Assembly: GCF_001021385.1 (NCBI RefSeq)
Contig: NZ_CP011773.1
Coordinates: 4,774,001 to 4,838,000 of the forward strand
Length of the DNA: 64,000 nt
Source: Mycobacterium sp. EPa45
GTDB lineage: Bacteria > Actinomycetota > Actinomycetes > Mycobacteriales > Mycobacteriaceae
Direction of reading: 5' to 3'
Position 1 is the first letter of the stretch. Each line of letters opens with the position of its first letter. A program made the position numbers and the translations under genes. Positions 56,001 to 63,354 of this stretch are shown here, piece after piece. Under the pieces are notes generated by a model that saw only the letters and a program-made list of their open reading frames with translations, had not been told where the DNA came from and searched no databases.

Positions 56001-56258
56001 GCCCTGGTGGAAGCGCTTCTGCGACGCGGATCCGAAGCCGATGTGCGCGAGGCACGTTCGGCGATCGACCGACTCGGCGCGGTGCCCACCGAGCCCGGCT
56101 TCGTGCTGTTCGATCTGCCGCTACTACGGATGCGCGCCCTGCTCGCCCAATCGGACGGTGACGACCTCGGCTATCTCGACTTCCGCGAACAGTATCGGAC
56201 AAGAGCGAAAGCCCTTGATTTCCAGAGACATCTGAGACTCGCCGAAGCCATGCCCTAG
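53100..56258 (+). CDS. Zinc-ribbon class III cyclase fused to AAA ATPase and helical repeats
   Basis: 1,052 residues. N-terminal zinc ribbon with Cys8, Cys11, Cys22, Cys25; class III cyclase domain about 38-200 with metal Asp47 (FADVVRSM) and Asp91 (FTGDGIM); STAND/AAA-type ATPase with Walker A GPPGIGKS (263-270) and Walker B VFVIEDAHWID; then a long alpha-helical TPR-like region to the end. This is the layout of large mycobacterial cyclase-ATPases (Rv0386/Rv1358 type, without the LuxR domain). Whether it makes cAMP is uncertain: the residues for metal are present, but the base-specifying position was not checked. Starts 37 bases after the glycosylase, likely co-transcribed. Confidence 0.87.
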   Translation: MAVESTACRTCGAQPREGARFCDSCGAPLAGGELPAEYKQVTVLFADVVRSMDLAAALGAERLREIMTELVRRATLVMARFGGTVDKFTGDGIMAIFGAPVALEDHAFRACLAALELQKEAGQLAAEIEQHDGQHFMLRVGLNSGQVITGDLTSSPRSWTAIGEQVGLAQRMESVAPPGGVMLSESTARLVDGAVDLGDRELVHVKGAREPLPARRALRAAGGLRRRRTTETTLVGRTWELASIAAMLEEAVAGAGCVVGLVGPPGIGKSRIVREVTTRAAQRDVDVFTAYCESHTSDLPFHAAAALLTASLGITGPDKAAARAQVRDRVSADADDLLLVDDLLGIADLETTTPAIEADARRRRLAGLLDAALMARNRPAVFVIEDAHWIDEASEVMLAGLVEMAPHTPTVVLVTYRPEYRGALANAQGAQTIALRPLSSTQTSALTSELLGQHSSVRELVDHIADRAAGNPFFAEEIVRDLAERGVLEGVRAKYTCCVDLADIRVPATLQAAIAARIDRLGPSAKRTLSAASVIGTRFRPDLLEGLGVTPSLAELVDAELVSHVQFTPHDEYAFKHPLIRTVAYESQLKSDRTELHRRLADVIQAQGCGDDKAAAIAEHVEAAGDLRMAYDWHMRAGQWLINRDISAARTSWARAKQVADRLPADEADRLAMRITPRTLLCTSAYRGGGRVDDTGFEELRELCEQADDRRSLAIAMAGMPSTLTLLNRHREASIVAGEQVRLVESIGEPTLTVGLLIPSLTSKLHAGEVLGALALADRVIELADGDVSKGELVLGSPLSQATMLRGVARCILGEQSWRDDLNRATTMARDSDPTTRSIVVAYPYGMLLLNGALVPDDALISTLEHALRTIDQTGDNFTLDIARFACATASLMHLGRNPSADVRLLEVVSESTSAQDNALGTLCARTALAGHHSRIGDAEVAVALSEKIVEEVFSGGEMLLRGPATSALVEALLRRGSEADVREARSAIDRLGAVPTEPGFVLFDLPLLRMRALLAQSDGDDLGYLDFREQYRTRAKALDFQRHLRLAEAMP

Positions 56259-57646
56259 GACACCGGGGGCCGGCGGTTCGCCCACGGTCGGGCCATCTCG
56301 ATCTGGTGGCTCAGTGAAAGCAGCGTCGCCTCATCGGAGGGCCGCCCGACGAGCTGCAACGACATCGGGATCCCTTCGTGGTCCAGTCCCCACGGGACGA
56401 CCGCGGCGGGTTGCCCCGTCGCGTTGAAGACGGCCTGGAACGGCACCCGCCTCGACACCAAGGCCAGCGTCGTCAGCCCGCCACGGTGCTGGTACTGCCC
56501 GATTCTCGACGGACCCGTAGCGGTGCCGGGTGTGATCAGCACGTCGACATGATCGAAGATCGACTGCACCCGTGCAGCCAACGCCGGTTCCGCTGCCCGG
56601 ATCCGGGCGATCTGCGCATCGGAGATCATCCGGCCCAGTCGGGCGATGCCCCTCGTCCGAGGCTCCAACCGCTCCCGATGCGGCAGGGCGGAGGCGTCGT
56701 CGTGGGCGCCGCGCCACATCCGGGGCAGGACGTGGCCGTAGGCCGCCCACGCCGGATAGTCGGGGTCGCGCCAGACGACCTCATGACCGAGGTCTCGCAG
56801 CAGGGTCTCGGCATCGTCGAGCGACTTCTGCTGGGACAGTCCGACCCGACCCAGCATCGTCGGGGGAAGCTTGGTGCTCAGAGCAATTCGGAGCCGTCCG
56901 GGCTCACGACTCGCGGCGGCGACGAACCCGCCCGACGGACCGGGTAACGATGTCGTCGCATCGAGGAATAGTGCGGCGTCCTCCACCGTGCGCGTCATCG
57001 GACCATTGACCGACAGACCACACCAGGCGTCGTCGTGCGGAGCGATCGGGACGCGGTCGCGCTGCGGCTTGAGGCCGAACAGCCCACACCAGGTGGCGGG
57101 AATGCGGATGGACCCAGCACCGTCGGAACCCAATGCCATCGGCGCCAGCCCCGCCGCCACCGCAGCACCGCTACCCCCGCTGCTGCCGCCGGGGGTTCGT
57201 TCCAGGTCCCATGGGTTGTGCGTGGCGCCGAACGCGACGGTTTCGGTGAACGACCACAGCATCAATTCGGGAACCGCGGTCTTACCCAGAATCACCGCGC
57301 CGGCTTCGCGCAGCCGGCGCACCACCTCGGCATCGGCCGTGGGTGCGAGCCCGTAGGCGTTGCTGCCGTAGCAGGTGAATTCGTCGGCGACGTCGACGTC
57401 GTCCTTGATGGCGATCGGGACCCCCAGCAGGGGCCGCCGTTCGCCTTCGTCGAGCAACTCCTGCGCGGCAGCGGCCTCTTGTCGCGCACTCTCGGCGAGC
57501 ACCACCCGATAGGCGCGCAATTCCCGATCCACGCGGCCTATCCGGTCGAGATACAGCTCCAAGAGGGCGGGGGCGGTGATGGTGCCGTTGACGAGCATGC
57601 GAGCCTGCTCGGCAGCACCGGCGAAGGCAATGTCGGTGGAGTCCAT
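56255..57646 (-). CDS. amiB2: Amidase-signature hydrolase AmiB2
   Basis: 463-residue amidase-signature enzyme. Catalytic triad: Lys in GVPIAIKDDV, Ser in the GGSSGGSGAAVAAG loop, and nucleophile Ser in GSDGAGSIRIPATWCG. Start at ATG 57646, preceded by GGGAG and by TAGGCT seven bases upstream; it matches the length of Rv1263. It overlaps the end of the convergent cyclase-ATPase gene by four bases. Hydrolyses an unknown amide. A longer frame reaching 58249 runs into the HIT and Ddn-like genes and is rejected. Confidence 0.92.
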   Translation of the reverse strand: MDSTDIAFAGAAEQARMLVNGTITAPALLELYLDRIGRVDRELRAYRVVLAESARQEAAAAQELLDEGERRPLLGVPIAIKDDVDVADEFTCYGSNAYGLAPTADAEVVRRLREAGAVILGKTAVPELMLWSFTETVAFGATHNPWDLERTPGGSSGGSGAAVAAGLAPMALGSDGAGSIRIPATWCGLFGLKPQRDRVPIAPHDDAWCGLSVNGPMTRTVEDAALFLDATTSLPGPSGGFVAAASREPGRLRIALSTKLPPTMLGRVGLSQQKSLDDAETLLRDLGHEVVWRDPDYPAWAAYGHVLPRMWRGAHDDASALPHRERLEPRTRGIARLGRMISDAQIARIRAAEPALAARVQSIFDHVDVLITPGTATGPSRIGQYQHRGGLTTLALVSRRVPFQAVFNATGQPAAVVPWGLDHEGIPMSLQLVGRPSDEATLLSLSHQIEMARPWANRRPPVS

Positions 57647-57653
57647 CTCCCGC

Positions 57654-57659
57654 AGCCTA
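57654..57659 (-). promoter_or_regulatory. -10 element for amiB2
   Basis: TAGGCT ends seven bases before the ATG. It lies 11 bases from the divergent TACGGT of the HIT gene. Confidence 0.45.
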
Positions 57660-57670
57660 ACGCCGACCGC

Positions 57671-57676
57671 TACGGT
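57671..57676 (+). promoter_or_regulatory. Leaderless -10 for HIT gene
   Basis: TACGGT, six bases, ATG at 57683; no ribosome site is visible. Confidence 0.5.
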
Positions 57677-57682
57677 GGCCAG

Positions 57683-58114
57683 ATGGCATGCGTGTTCTGC
57701 GAGATCGTCGCCGGTACGGCGCCAGCCATCCGCGTTTACGAAGACGACGATTTTCTCGGTATCCTGGACATCCGGCCGTTCACCCGCGGCCATACCTTGG
57801 TGGTGCCCAAGCGGCACAGCATCGATCTGACCGACACTCCGGCTGACACGCTGGCCGGGATGCTCGCCGTCGGCCAGCGGATCGCGCAGGCGACGCGCGC
57901 GTCGGAACTCGGGGCGACCGGCAACAACCTCGCGATCAACGACGGTAAGTCGGCCATGCAGACGGTGTTCCACATCCACCTGCACGTGATCCCGCGCCGC
58001 GACGGCGACAAGCTGTCCTTCGCCAAAGGGATGCTGCTGCGCCGCGATCCGGACCGCGAGAGCACCGGACGAATCCTGCGCGCAGCTCTGTCCCAACTCG
58101 ACACGGCCGGATGA
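57683..58114 (+). CDS. HIT-family nucleotide hydrolase (Rv1262c-like)
   Basis: 143-residue histidine-triad protein: FCEIVAGTAPAIRVYEDDDF at the start and HIHLHVIPRRDGD with His97, His99 and His101, of which His99 is the probable nucleophile. HIT proteins cleave nucleoside phosphoramidates or adenylylated lysine. First gene of a pair with the F420-type enzyme, eight bases apart. Same length as Rv1262c. Confidence 0.93.
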   Translation: MACVFCEIVAGTAPAIRVYEDDDFLGILDIRPFTRGHTLVVPKRHSIDLTDTPADTLAGMLAVGQRIAQATRASELGATGNNLAINDGKSAMQTVFHIHLHVIPRRDGDKLSFAKGMLLRRDPDRESTGRILRAALSQLDTAG

Positions 58115-58121
58115 GAGTGTC

Positions 58122-58577
58122 ATGAGCTCGTTGGGCAACCGGGCACTGATGCTCTTCGTGAAGATGCACGACACGTTGTACCGGCGCACCAATGGCTGGG
58201 TCGGGCACCGAATGCCCGGCGCGCCACCGTCGTTGATGCTGCACACCATCGGCGCGAAAACCGGTCAGCCACGATCGATTCTGCTCGCCTACTACCGCGA
58301 CGGTGACGACTATCTGGTCGTCGCATCCAACGGCGGGGCGGACCGCAACCCGGCCTGGTATCACAACCTGCGCGCGCAACCGAAGGTCGAAATCAACCTC
58401 GGCAGAAAGCGTTTGACGGTGATCGCACACATCCTGCTGCCGGATGACCCGGACTACGCGCGGTTGTGGCAGCTCTGCGATTCGAAGAACCGTGGTCGCT
58501 ACACGTCGTACCAGAACGGCACCAGGCGGCCGATACCGGTCGTACGTCTCACGCCGTCAGCACGGCGATGGCGCTAG
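58122..58577 (+). CDS. Deazaflavin (F420)-dependent nitroreductase-family protein (Rv1261c-like)
   Basis: 151-residue Ddn-type split barrel protein: LMLHTIGAKTGQPRSILLAYYRDGDDYLVVASNGGADRNPAWYHNL is the family's defining segment, with the F420-phosphate contact region around KTGQPR. It would reduce quinones or nitro-compounds with F420H2. ATG seven bases after the HIT stop, GAGAG upstream; co-transcribed with the HIT gene. Its end overlaps the convergent LLM gene by four bases. Confidence 0.9.
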   Translation: MSSLGNRALMLFVKMHDTLYRRTNGWVGHRMPGAPPSLMLHTIGAKTGQPRSILLAYYRDGDDYLVVASNGGADRNPAWYHNLRAQPKVEINLGRKRLTVIAHILLPDDPDYARLWQLCDSKNRGRYTSYQNGTRRPIPVVRLTPSARRWR

Positions 58578-59605
58578 AACAGCTCTTTGGCCAGCAATTC
58601 CAGCGTGGTCTCGCGGCCGGGTGCAGTTGCCGGATCGGTGCCGCGATGCGCCGACGCGACGGGATTGACCATGACCTCGTCGACATCGAATTCCGCTGCC
58701 ACTGCCCGGATCTGATCGGCAGCCTCCGCAGGTGAGCCCACCACCGCCTTGGCCCGCCCGCTCGCGATGACAGCCTCGGCCTGCGGGTGCATGGTGATCG
58801 CCGCGGCATCTTCGACCAGGTCGAGCGGGCCCAAGGGTTGTCCGGTGCGCAACCGGGCCATCATCTGCAGGTTAGGCAACAGTAGCGCGTCGGCCTCGGC
58901 ACGCGTGGGCGCGACCACGGCGTTCACCGTCATGAACGTCACGGGCTCGGCGGCCACCGCACTGGGCCGGAACTCCGACCGGTAGGTCGCCAGCGCCTCG
59001 ACGGTGCCCTGCCCGGCGAAGTGGTGGGCGAACACGTACGGCAGACCCTTCGCGGCGGCCAGGTGCGCCGAGTACATCGACGAGCCCAGGAGCCACAGCC
59101 GCGGTTCCCCGACAGCTGCGGGCGTGGCTTTGAGGATGTAGTCCTGGTTGCGGATCGGGATCCGCACGCCGTGCGCACTCATCAACGCCGCGACATCGTC
59201 GAGATACTGCGGGAAATTTTCGATATCCGAATCGTCGCGGGTGCCGCGCAGCATGATCGACGTCACCGGATCCGAACCCGGCGCTCGGCCGATGCCGAGA
59301 TCGATGCGACCGGGGGCGGCGGCCTCCAGCAACGCGAACTGCTCGGCGACGGCCAGCGGCGCATGGTTGGGCAGCATCACGCCCCCCGAACCCAGCCGAA
59401 GCTGGGTGGTCTGGGCGGCCAAATAGGCAAGCACCACCGGTGGGCTGGTCGCCGCGACAGCGGGCATGTTGTGGTGTTCGGCCACCCAGTACCGGGTGAA
59501 TCCCAGCCTGTCGGCGGTCTGAGCCAGGCGCACGGTAGCCCCCAGCGCATCGGAGGTGGTCTGGTCGGTGCGCACCGGGACGAGGTCTAGGACAGAAAGC
59601 CGCAT
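58574..59605 (-). CDS. LLM-class flavin-dependent oxidoreductase (MsnO8-type)
   Basis: 343-residue bacterial luciferase-like oxidoreductase: LSVLDLVPVRTDQTTSDALGATVRLAQTADRLGFTRYWVAEHHNMP at the start is the MsnO8 type, followed by GVMLPNHAPLAVAEQFALLEAAAPGRIDLGIGRAPG. Substrate unknown. Start at ATG 59605, with an alternative ATG at 59611; a longer frame beginning at 59872 reads through the upstream repeat array and is rejected. Confidence 0.85.
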   Translation of the reverse strand: MRLSVLDLVPVRTDQTTSDALGATVRLAQTADRLGFTRYWVAEHHNMPAVAATSPPVVLAYLAAQTTQLRLGSGGVMLPNHAPLAVAEQFALLEAAAPGRIDLGIGRAPGSDPVTSIMLRGTRDDSDIENFPQYLDDVAALMSAHGVRIPIRNQDYILKATPAAVGEPRLWLLGSSMYSAHLAAAKGLPYVFAHHFAGQGTVEALATYRSEFRPSAVAAEPVTFMTVNAVVAPTRAEADALLLPNLQMMARLRTGQPLGPLDLVEDAAAITMHPQAEAVIASGRAKAVVGSPAEAADQIRAVAAEFDVDEVMVNPVASAHRGTDPATAPGRETTLELLAKELF

Positions 59606-59639
59606 GATCATCTCAACGATACGAGCGGATGCATGCTTC

Positions 59640-59822
59640 CCCGGAGGGCAGGAGCGAAGCGACCCGGGAATTGGCACCCGGAGGGCAGGAGCGAAGCGAC
59701 CCGGGAATTGGCACCCGGAGGGCAGGAGCGAAGCGACCCGGGAATTGGCACCCGGAGGGCAGGAGCGAAGCGACCCGGGAATTGGCACCCGGAGGGCAGG
59801 AGCGAAGCGACCCGGGAATTGG
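59640..59822. repeat. 37-bp tandem repeat (VNTR), five copies
   Basis: Five head-to-tail units starting at 59640, 59677, 59714, 59751 and 59788; the last lacks its final two bases. All are identical. Each unit reads CCCGGAGGGCAGGAGCGAAG followed by CGACCCGGGAATTGGCA and ends near udgB. It lies between the convergent-side end region of the LLM gene start and the udgB stop. Copy number is expected to vary between isolates. Confidence 0.95.
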
Positions 59823-59828
59823 GTGAGA

Positions 59829-60656
59829 TCACCGGCGCAGGCCGGCCCGCTTCGCGGCGTCGGAGAAGACATCGTCGAGCATCGCCGGTGTGAGCCGCCC
59901 GGTGAACATGTTCTGCTGGCTCGGGTGATAGCAGCCCATCAGCTGCCGACCCGACGGCAGATCGACAACCACGCCGTGCCCGAATTTCGGTTTGGCCAGC
60001 GCCGGCAGGTCGTCGGCGAGCAGTCGCAGCGCGGCCTGCCAGCCGAACCCGCCCAGCGTGACGATCACCCGAACCCAGGGTGCGATCAGCCCCCATTCGG
60101 CGGTCAGCCACGGCTCGCACGTCGACCGCTCGTCGGGCGCAGGCTTGTTCGCCGGTGGGGCGCAGCGCACCGCGGCGATCACCCGAATATCCTTGGTGGA
60201 CAAGCCATCTGCCGCGTCGACGCTGGTCGGCTGGTTCACCAGGCCGGCACGGTGCAGCGCAGCGAACAGTTGATCGCCGGATCGGTCGCCGGTGAACACC
60301 CGCCCGGTCCGGTTGCCGCCCTGCGCAGCCGGGGCCAGCCCCAGCACCAGAATCTTCGGCCGCGCCGAGCCCCATCCGGTGATCGGCCTGCCCCAGTACG
60401 GTTCGGCGGCGAACGAGCGCCGTTTGGTGACCGCCACCTGTTCCCGCCAGGCAACCAGCCTCGGGCACGCCCGGCACACGCTGACCTGGGCATCCACCGT
60501 CGCGATATCGCCCGCCGCCTCAGCCAACGCAGTCACCTGGGCGGGGTCGGCGGCCACCGGGGTCTCGGGCACAGCGGGGTCGCCAGGCCAGCCCGTGCCG
60601 GGCGGGACAGGCGAGTCGAACAACACCCCGGTACGCGGATGCGGAAGGAGAGTCAC
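59829..60656 (-). CDS. udgB: Type-5 uracil-DNA glycosylase UdgB
   Basis: 275-residue 4Fe-4S UDG-family enzyme. Cluster cysteines Cys61, Cys64, Cys165 and Cys180; motifs [19 protein letters not shown] (about 106-124) and [15 protein letters not shown] near the C-terminus, as in UdgB of M. tuberculosis (Rv1259). Removes uracil and hypoxanthine from DNA, with broad substrate range in this family. GTG start at 60656. The five-copy VNTR begins seven bases beyond its stop. Confidence 0.93.
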   Translation of the reverse strand: MTLLPHPRTGVLFDSPVPPGTGWPGDPAVPETPVAADPAQVTALAEAAGDIATVDAQVSVCRACPRLVAWREQVAVTKRRSFAAEPYWGRPITGWGSARPKILVLGLAPAAQGGNRTGRVFTGDRSGDQLFAALHRAGLVNQPTSVDAADGLSTKDIRVIAAVRCAPPANKPAPDERSTCEPWLTAEWGLIAPWVRVIVTLGGFGWQAALRLLADDLPALAKPKFGHGVVVDLPSGRQLMGCYHPSQQNMFTGRLTPAMLDDVFSDAAKRAGLRR

Positions 60657-60696
60657 CGGTCTACTCTGCCTGCGTCCCGCGGTGAGCGCGAGAAAT

Positions 60697-60702
60697 TAAG
60701 CT
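60697..60702 (+). promoter_or_regulatory. Leaderless -10 for tap
   Basis: TAAGCT, six bases, GTG at 60709. Confidence 0.5.
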
Positions 60703-60708
60703 CTGCCG

Positions 60709-61950
60709 GTGACCACCACGCGCGTCCCCGCGCTGCTGATCCTCGCCTCGACCTTCCTGGCCGCCGGCGCCAACGGCATCTCCATGGTCGCCTTTCCCTG
60801 GCTGGTGCTGCAGCGCACCGGGAATGCGGTCGATGCCTCGATCGTCGCGGGCGCGGCGACCCTGCCGCTGCTGTTCGCCACCCTTATCGCCGGGACCGCG
60901 GTCGACTTCGTCGGCCGGCGCCGGGTGGCGATGCTCTCCGACGCGTTGTCTGCCACCGCGGTTGCCGCGATACCGGTGCTGGCTATCGGCTTCGGCACCG
61001 ATGTGCTGAACACCCTCGTCCTCGCCGCGCTGGCCGCCCTGGGCGCCCTGTTCGACCCGGCCGGCATGACCGCGCGCCAGTCGATGCTGCCCGAGGCCGC
61101 CGTCCGCGCGGGTTGGACCCTCGATCACACCAACAGCGTCTATGAGGCCGTGTTCAATTTGGCCTACATCACCGGCCCCGGCATCGGCGGTTTGCTCATC
61201 GCGGCGCTCGGCGGCGTCAACGCGATGTGGGTGACCGCCGCACTGTTCGGGCTCGCGATCCTGACGATGGCGGTGCTGCGGCTGGAGGGCAGCGGCCGTC
61301 CGCAGCGCGAAAAGCTGCCCGAGAGCGTGGTTTCCGGTGTCCTGGAAGGGATGAAGTTCGTCTGGCGCAGCCGGGTTCTCCGCACGCTCGGGCTCATCGA
61401 CCTCGCGGTCACCGGCCTGTACTTGCCGATGGAAAGCGTGCTGTTCCCCAAGTACTTCACCGACCGCAACGAACCGGCACAACTCGGTTGGGTGCTGATG
61501 GCGCTGTCGATCGGCGGACTGATCGGGGCGCTGAGCTGGACGGTGTTGTCGAAGTTCGCCAGTAGGCGAAGGACTGTGCTGACGGCGGTGTTGACCTTCG
61601 GCATCGCCGTCGCCGTCATCGCGTTCCTGCCACCGCTGCCGGTGATCCTGTCGTTCGCGACACTGGTCGGCCTGGTCTACGGACCGATCGGGCCCATCTA
61701 CAACTCGATCATGCAGACCCGCACCCCTGAGCAGCTGCGCGGCCGGGTGGTCGGGGTGATGACGTCGATGACGTACGCCGCCGGGCCGATCGGGTTCACG
61801 TTGGCCGGCCCGCTGGTCGACGCCTTCGGCCTCAAGGTGACGTTCCTGGTGCTGGCGGTGCCCATCCTGATGATCGGCGTGGTGTGCCCCTGGCTGCCCG
61901 CGCTCAAAGAATTGGACGACGACACACCTAGGATGGCGCAATGGCCGTAA
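60709..61950 (+). CDS. tap: Tap-like MFS efflux pump (Rv1258c-like)
   Basis: 413-residue MFS protein with 12 predicted membrane helices, close (from memory) to M. tuberculosis Tap (Rv1258c), a proton-driven exporter of tetracycline, aminoglycosides, spectinomycin and other drugs. The motif-A region DFVGRRRVAMLSDAL follows helix 2; the 3' half has the conserved GLVYGPIGPIYNSIMQTRTPEQLRGRVVGVMTSMTYA. No resistance mutation can be judged without a reference. Its last 10 bases overlap the next gene's start. Confidence 0.9.
   Translation: MTTTRVPALLILASTFLAAGANGISMVAFPWLVLQRTGNAVDASIVAGAATLPLLFATLIAGTAVDFVGRRRVAMLSDALSATAVAAIPVLAIGFGTDVLNTLVLAALAALGALFDPAGMTARQSMLPEAAVRAGWTLDHTNSVYEAVFNLAYITGPGIGGLLIAALGGVNAMWVTAALFGLAILTMAVLRLEGSGRPQREKLPESVVSGVLEGMKFVWRSRVLRTLGLIDLAVTGLYLPMESVLFPKYFTDRNEPAQLGWVLMALSIGGLIGALSWTVLSKFASRRRTVLTAVLTFGIAVAVIAFLPPLPVILSFATLVGLVYGPIGPIYNSIMQTRTPEQLRGRVVGVMTSMTYAAGPIGFTLAGPLVDAFGLKVTFLVLAVPILMIGVVCPWLPALKELDDDTPRMAQWP
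61929..61934 (+). promoter_or_regulatory. Leaderless -10 for the FAD oxidase inside tap
   Basis: TAGGAT, six bases, ATG at 61941, embedded in the tap 3' end. Confidence 0.5.
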
Positions 61951-63308
61951 GTGCTGTGGCCGGCCTGGCCGCCGAACTTCCCGACGGGGTGGTCGTCACC
62001 GACCCCGACATCCTGGCGTCCTACCGCCAGGACCGCGCCGCCGACCCGGCCGCCGGAACACCGCTGGCGGTGGTCCGGCCCACCCGCACCGAAGAGGTGC
62101 AGACGGTGTTGCGCTGGGCGGCGGCCAACCGTATCGCGGTGGTGCCGCGTGGCGCAGGCACCGGCCTGTCCGGTGGCGCGACCGCCGTCGACGGCGGGAT
62201 CGTGCTGTCGACGGAAAAGATGCGCGACATCACCGTCGACACCGTGACGCGAACCGCCGTCGTGCAGCCCGGTCTGCTCAACGCCGAGGTGAAGAAGGCC
62301 GTCGCGGAACACGGCCTCTGGTATCCGCCCGACCCGTCGTCCTACGAGATCTGCAGCATCGGCGGCAACATCGCCACCAACGCCGGCGGATTGTGCTGCG
62401 TGAAGTACGGCGTGACAACCGATTACGTGCTCGGCCTGCAGGTGGTGCTGGCCGACGGGACGGCGGTGCGCCTCGGCGGCCCCCGCCTGAAAGACGTGGC
62501 CGGGCTCTCGTTGACCAAATTGTTCGTCGGCAGTGAGGGCACTCTCGGGGTGATCACCGAGGTGACACTGCGGCTGCTGCCGCCGCAACCGTCGGCGTGC
62601 ACGGTGGTGGCGACGTTCGATTCGGTGGAAGCCGCGGCCGGCGCGGTGGTCACGATCACCGGACGCATCCGGCCCTCGATGCTGGAGTTCATGGACGCGG
62701 TGTCCATCAACGCCGTCGAGGACAAGCTGCGGATGGGCCTGGACCGCTCGGCGGCGGCGATGATGGTGGCCGCTTCCGACGACCGCGGCCCGGCCGGCGC
62801 GGAGGACGCCGAGTACATGGCCCGGGTGTTCACCGAAGCCGGTGCAACCGAATGCTTTTCGACGTCCGATCCGGCTGAGGGCGAGGCCTTCGTCGCCGCC
62901 CGCCGGTTCGCGATCCCCGCGGTGGAGGCCAAGGGCTCACTGCTGCTGGAGGATGTCGGGGTGCCGCTGCCTGCACTGGCCGAATTGGTCGGCGGGGTGG
63001 CCAAGATCGCGGCCGACCGCGACTTGACAATCTCGGTGATCGCCCACGCCGGTGACGGCAACACCCATCCGCTGATCGTCTACGACCCCACCGACGCCGC
63101 GATGACTGAACGGGCCGAGAAGGCATTCGGCGAGATCATGGACCTCGCGGTGTCGCTCGGCGGGACCATCACCGGCGAGCATGGGGTTGGCCGGCTCAAG
63201 AAACCATGGCTGGCAGGACAACTCGGCCCCGAAGCGATGGAGCTCAATCGCCGGATCAAGGCCGCGCTGGACCCCGATGGGATTTTGAATCCGGGCGCGG
63301 TGATTTAG
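61941..63308 (+). CDS. GlcD/DLD-type FAD-linked oxidoreductase (Rv1257c-like)
   Basis: 455-residue FAD enzyme of the vanillyl-alcohol-oxidase superfamily. FAD-binding PCMH domain with VVPRGAGTGLSGGATAVDGGIVLS, IGGNIATNAGG and the C-terminal IAHAGDGNTHPLIVYDP, GEHGVGRLKKPWL, metal/substrate motifs of D-lactate/glycolate dehydrogenases. Likely oxidises a 2-hydroxy acid. Overlaps tap by 10 bases and may be co-transcribed as well as driven by its own promoter. Same length as Rv1257c. Confidence 0.92.
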   Translation: MAVSAVAGLAAELPDGVVVTDPDILASYRQDRAADPAAGTPLAVVRPTRTEEVQTVLRWAAANRIAVVPRGAGTGLSGGATAVDGGIVLSTEKMRDITVDTVTRTAVVQPGLLNAEVKKAVAEHGLWYPPDPSSYEICSIGGNIATNAGGLCCVKYGVTTDYVLGLQVVLADGTAVRLGGPRLKDVAGLSLTKLFVGSEGTLGVITEVTLRLLPPQPSACTVVATFDSVEAAAGAVVTITGRIRPSMLEFMDAVSINAVEDKLRMGLDRSAAAMMVAASDDRGPAGAEDAEYMARVFTEAGATECFSTSDPAEGEAFVAARRFAIPAVEAKGSLLLEDVGVPLPALAELVGGVAKIAADRDLTISVIAHAGDGNTHPLIVYDPTDAAMTERAEKAFGEIMDLAVSLGGTITGEHGVGRLKKPWLAGQLGPEAMELNRRIKAALDPDGILNPGAVI

Positions 63309-63342
63309 CGCCAACGCTCTGCGCGGGCGGGTGATCCCTGAT

Positions 63343-63348
63343 TATGGT
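63343..63348 (+). promoter_or_regulatory. Leaderless -10 for epoxide hydrolase
   Basis: TATGGT, six bases, ATG at 63355. Confidence 0.5.
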
Positions 63349-63354
63349 GGGCGA

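Noticed and set aside
56255-58249. Extended 664-residue version of the amidase
   Set aside because: Its extra N-terminus is antisense to the HIT and Ddn-like genes; ATG 57646 with GGGAG gives the family length.
59640-59822. 37-bp repeats as a CRISPR array
   Set aside because: Units are directly adjacent without spacers and no cas genes are near; this is a VNTR.
59608-60477. Frames reading through the VNTR into udgB
   Set aside because: Their repeated SLLPSGCQFPGRFAPALR-type peptides come from the 37-bp units; the udgB frame with Fe-S cysteines is the real one.
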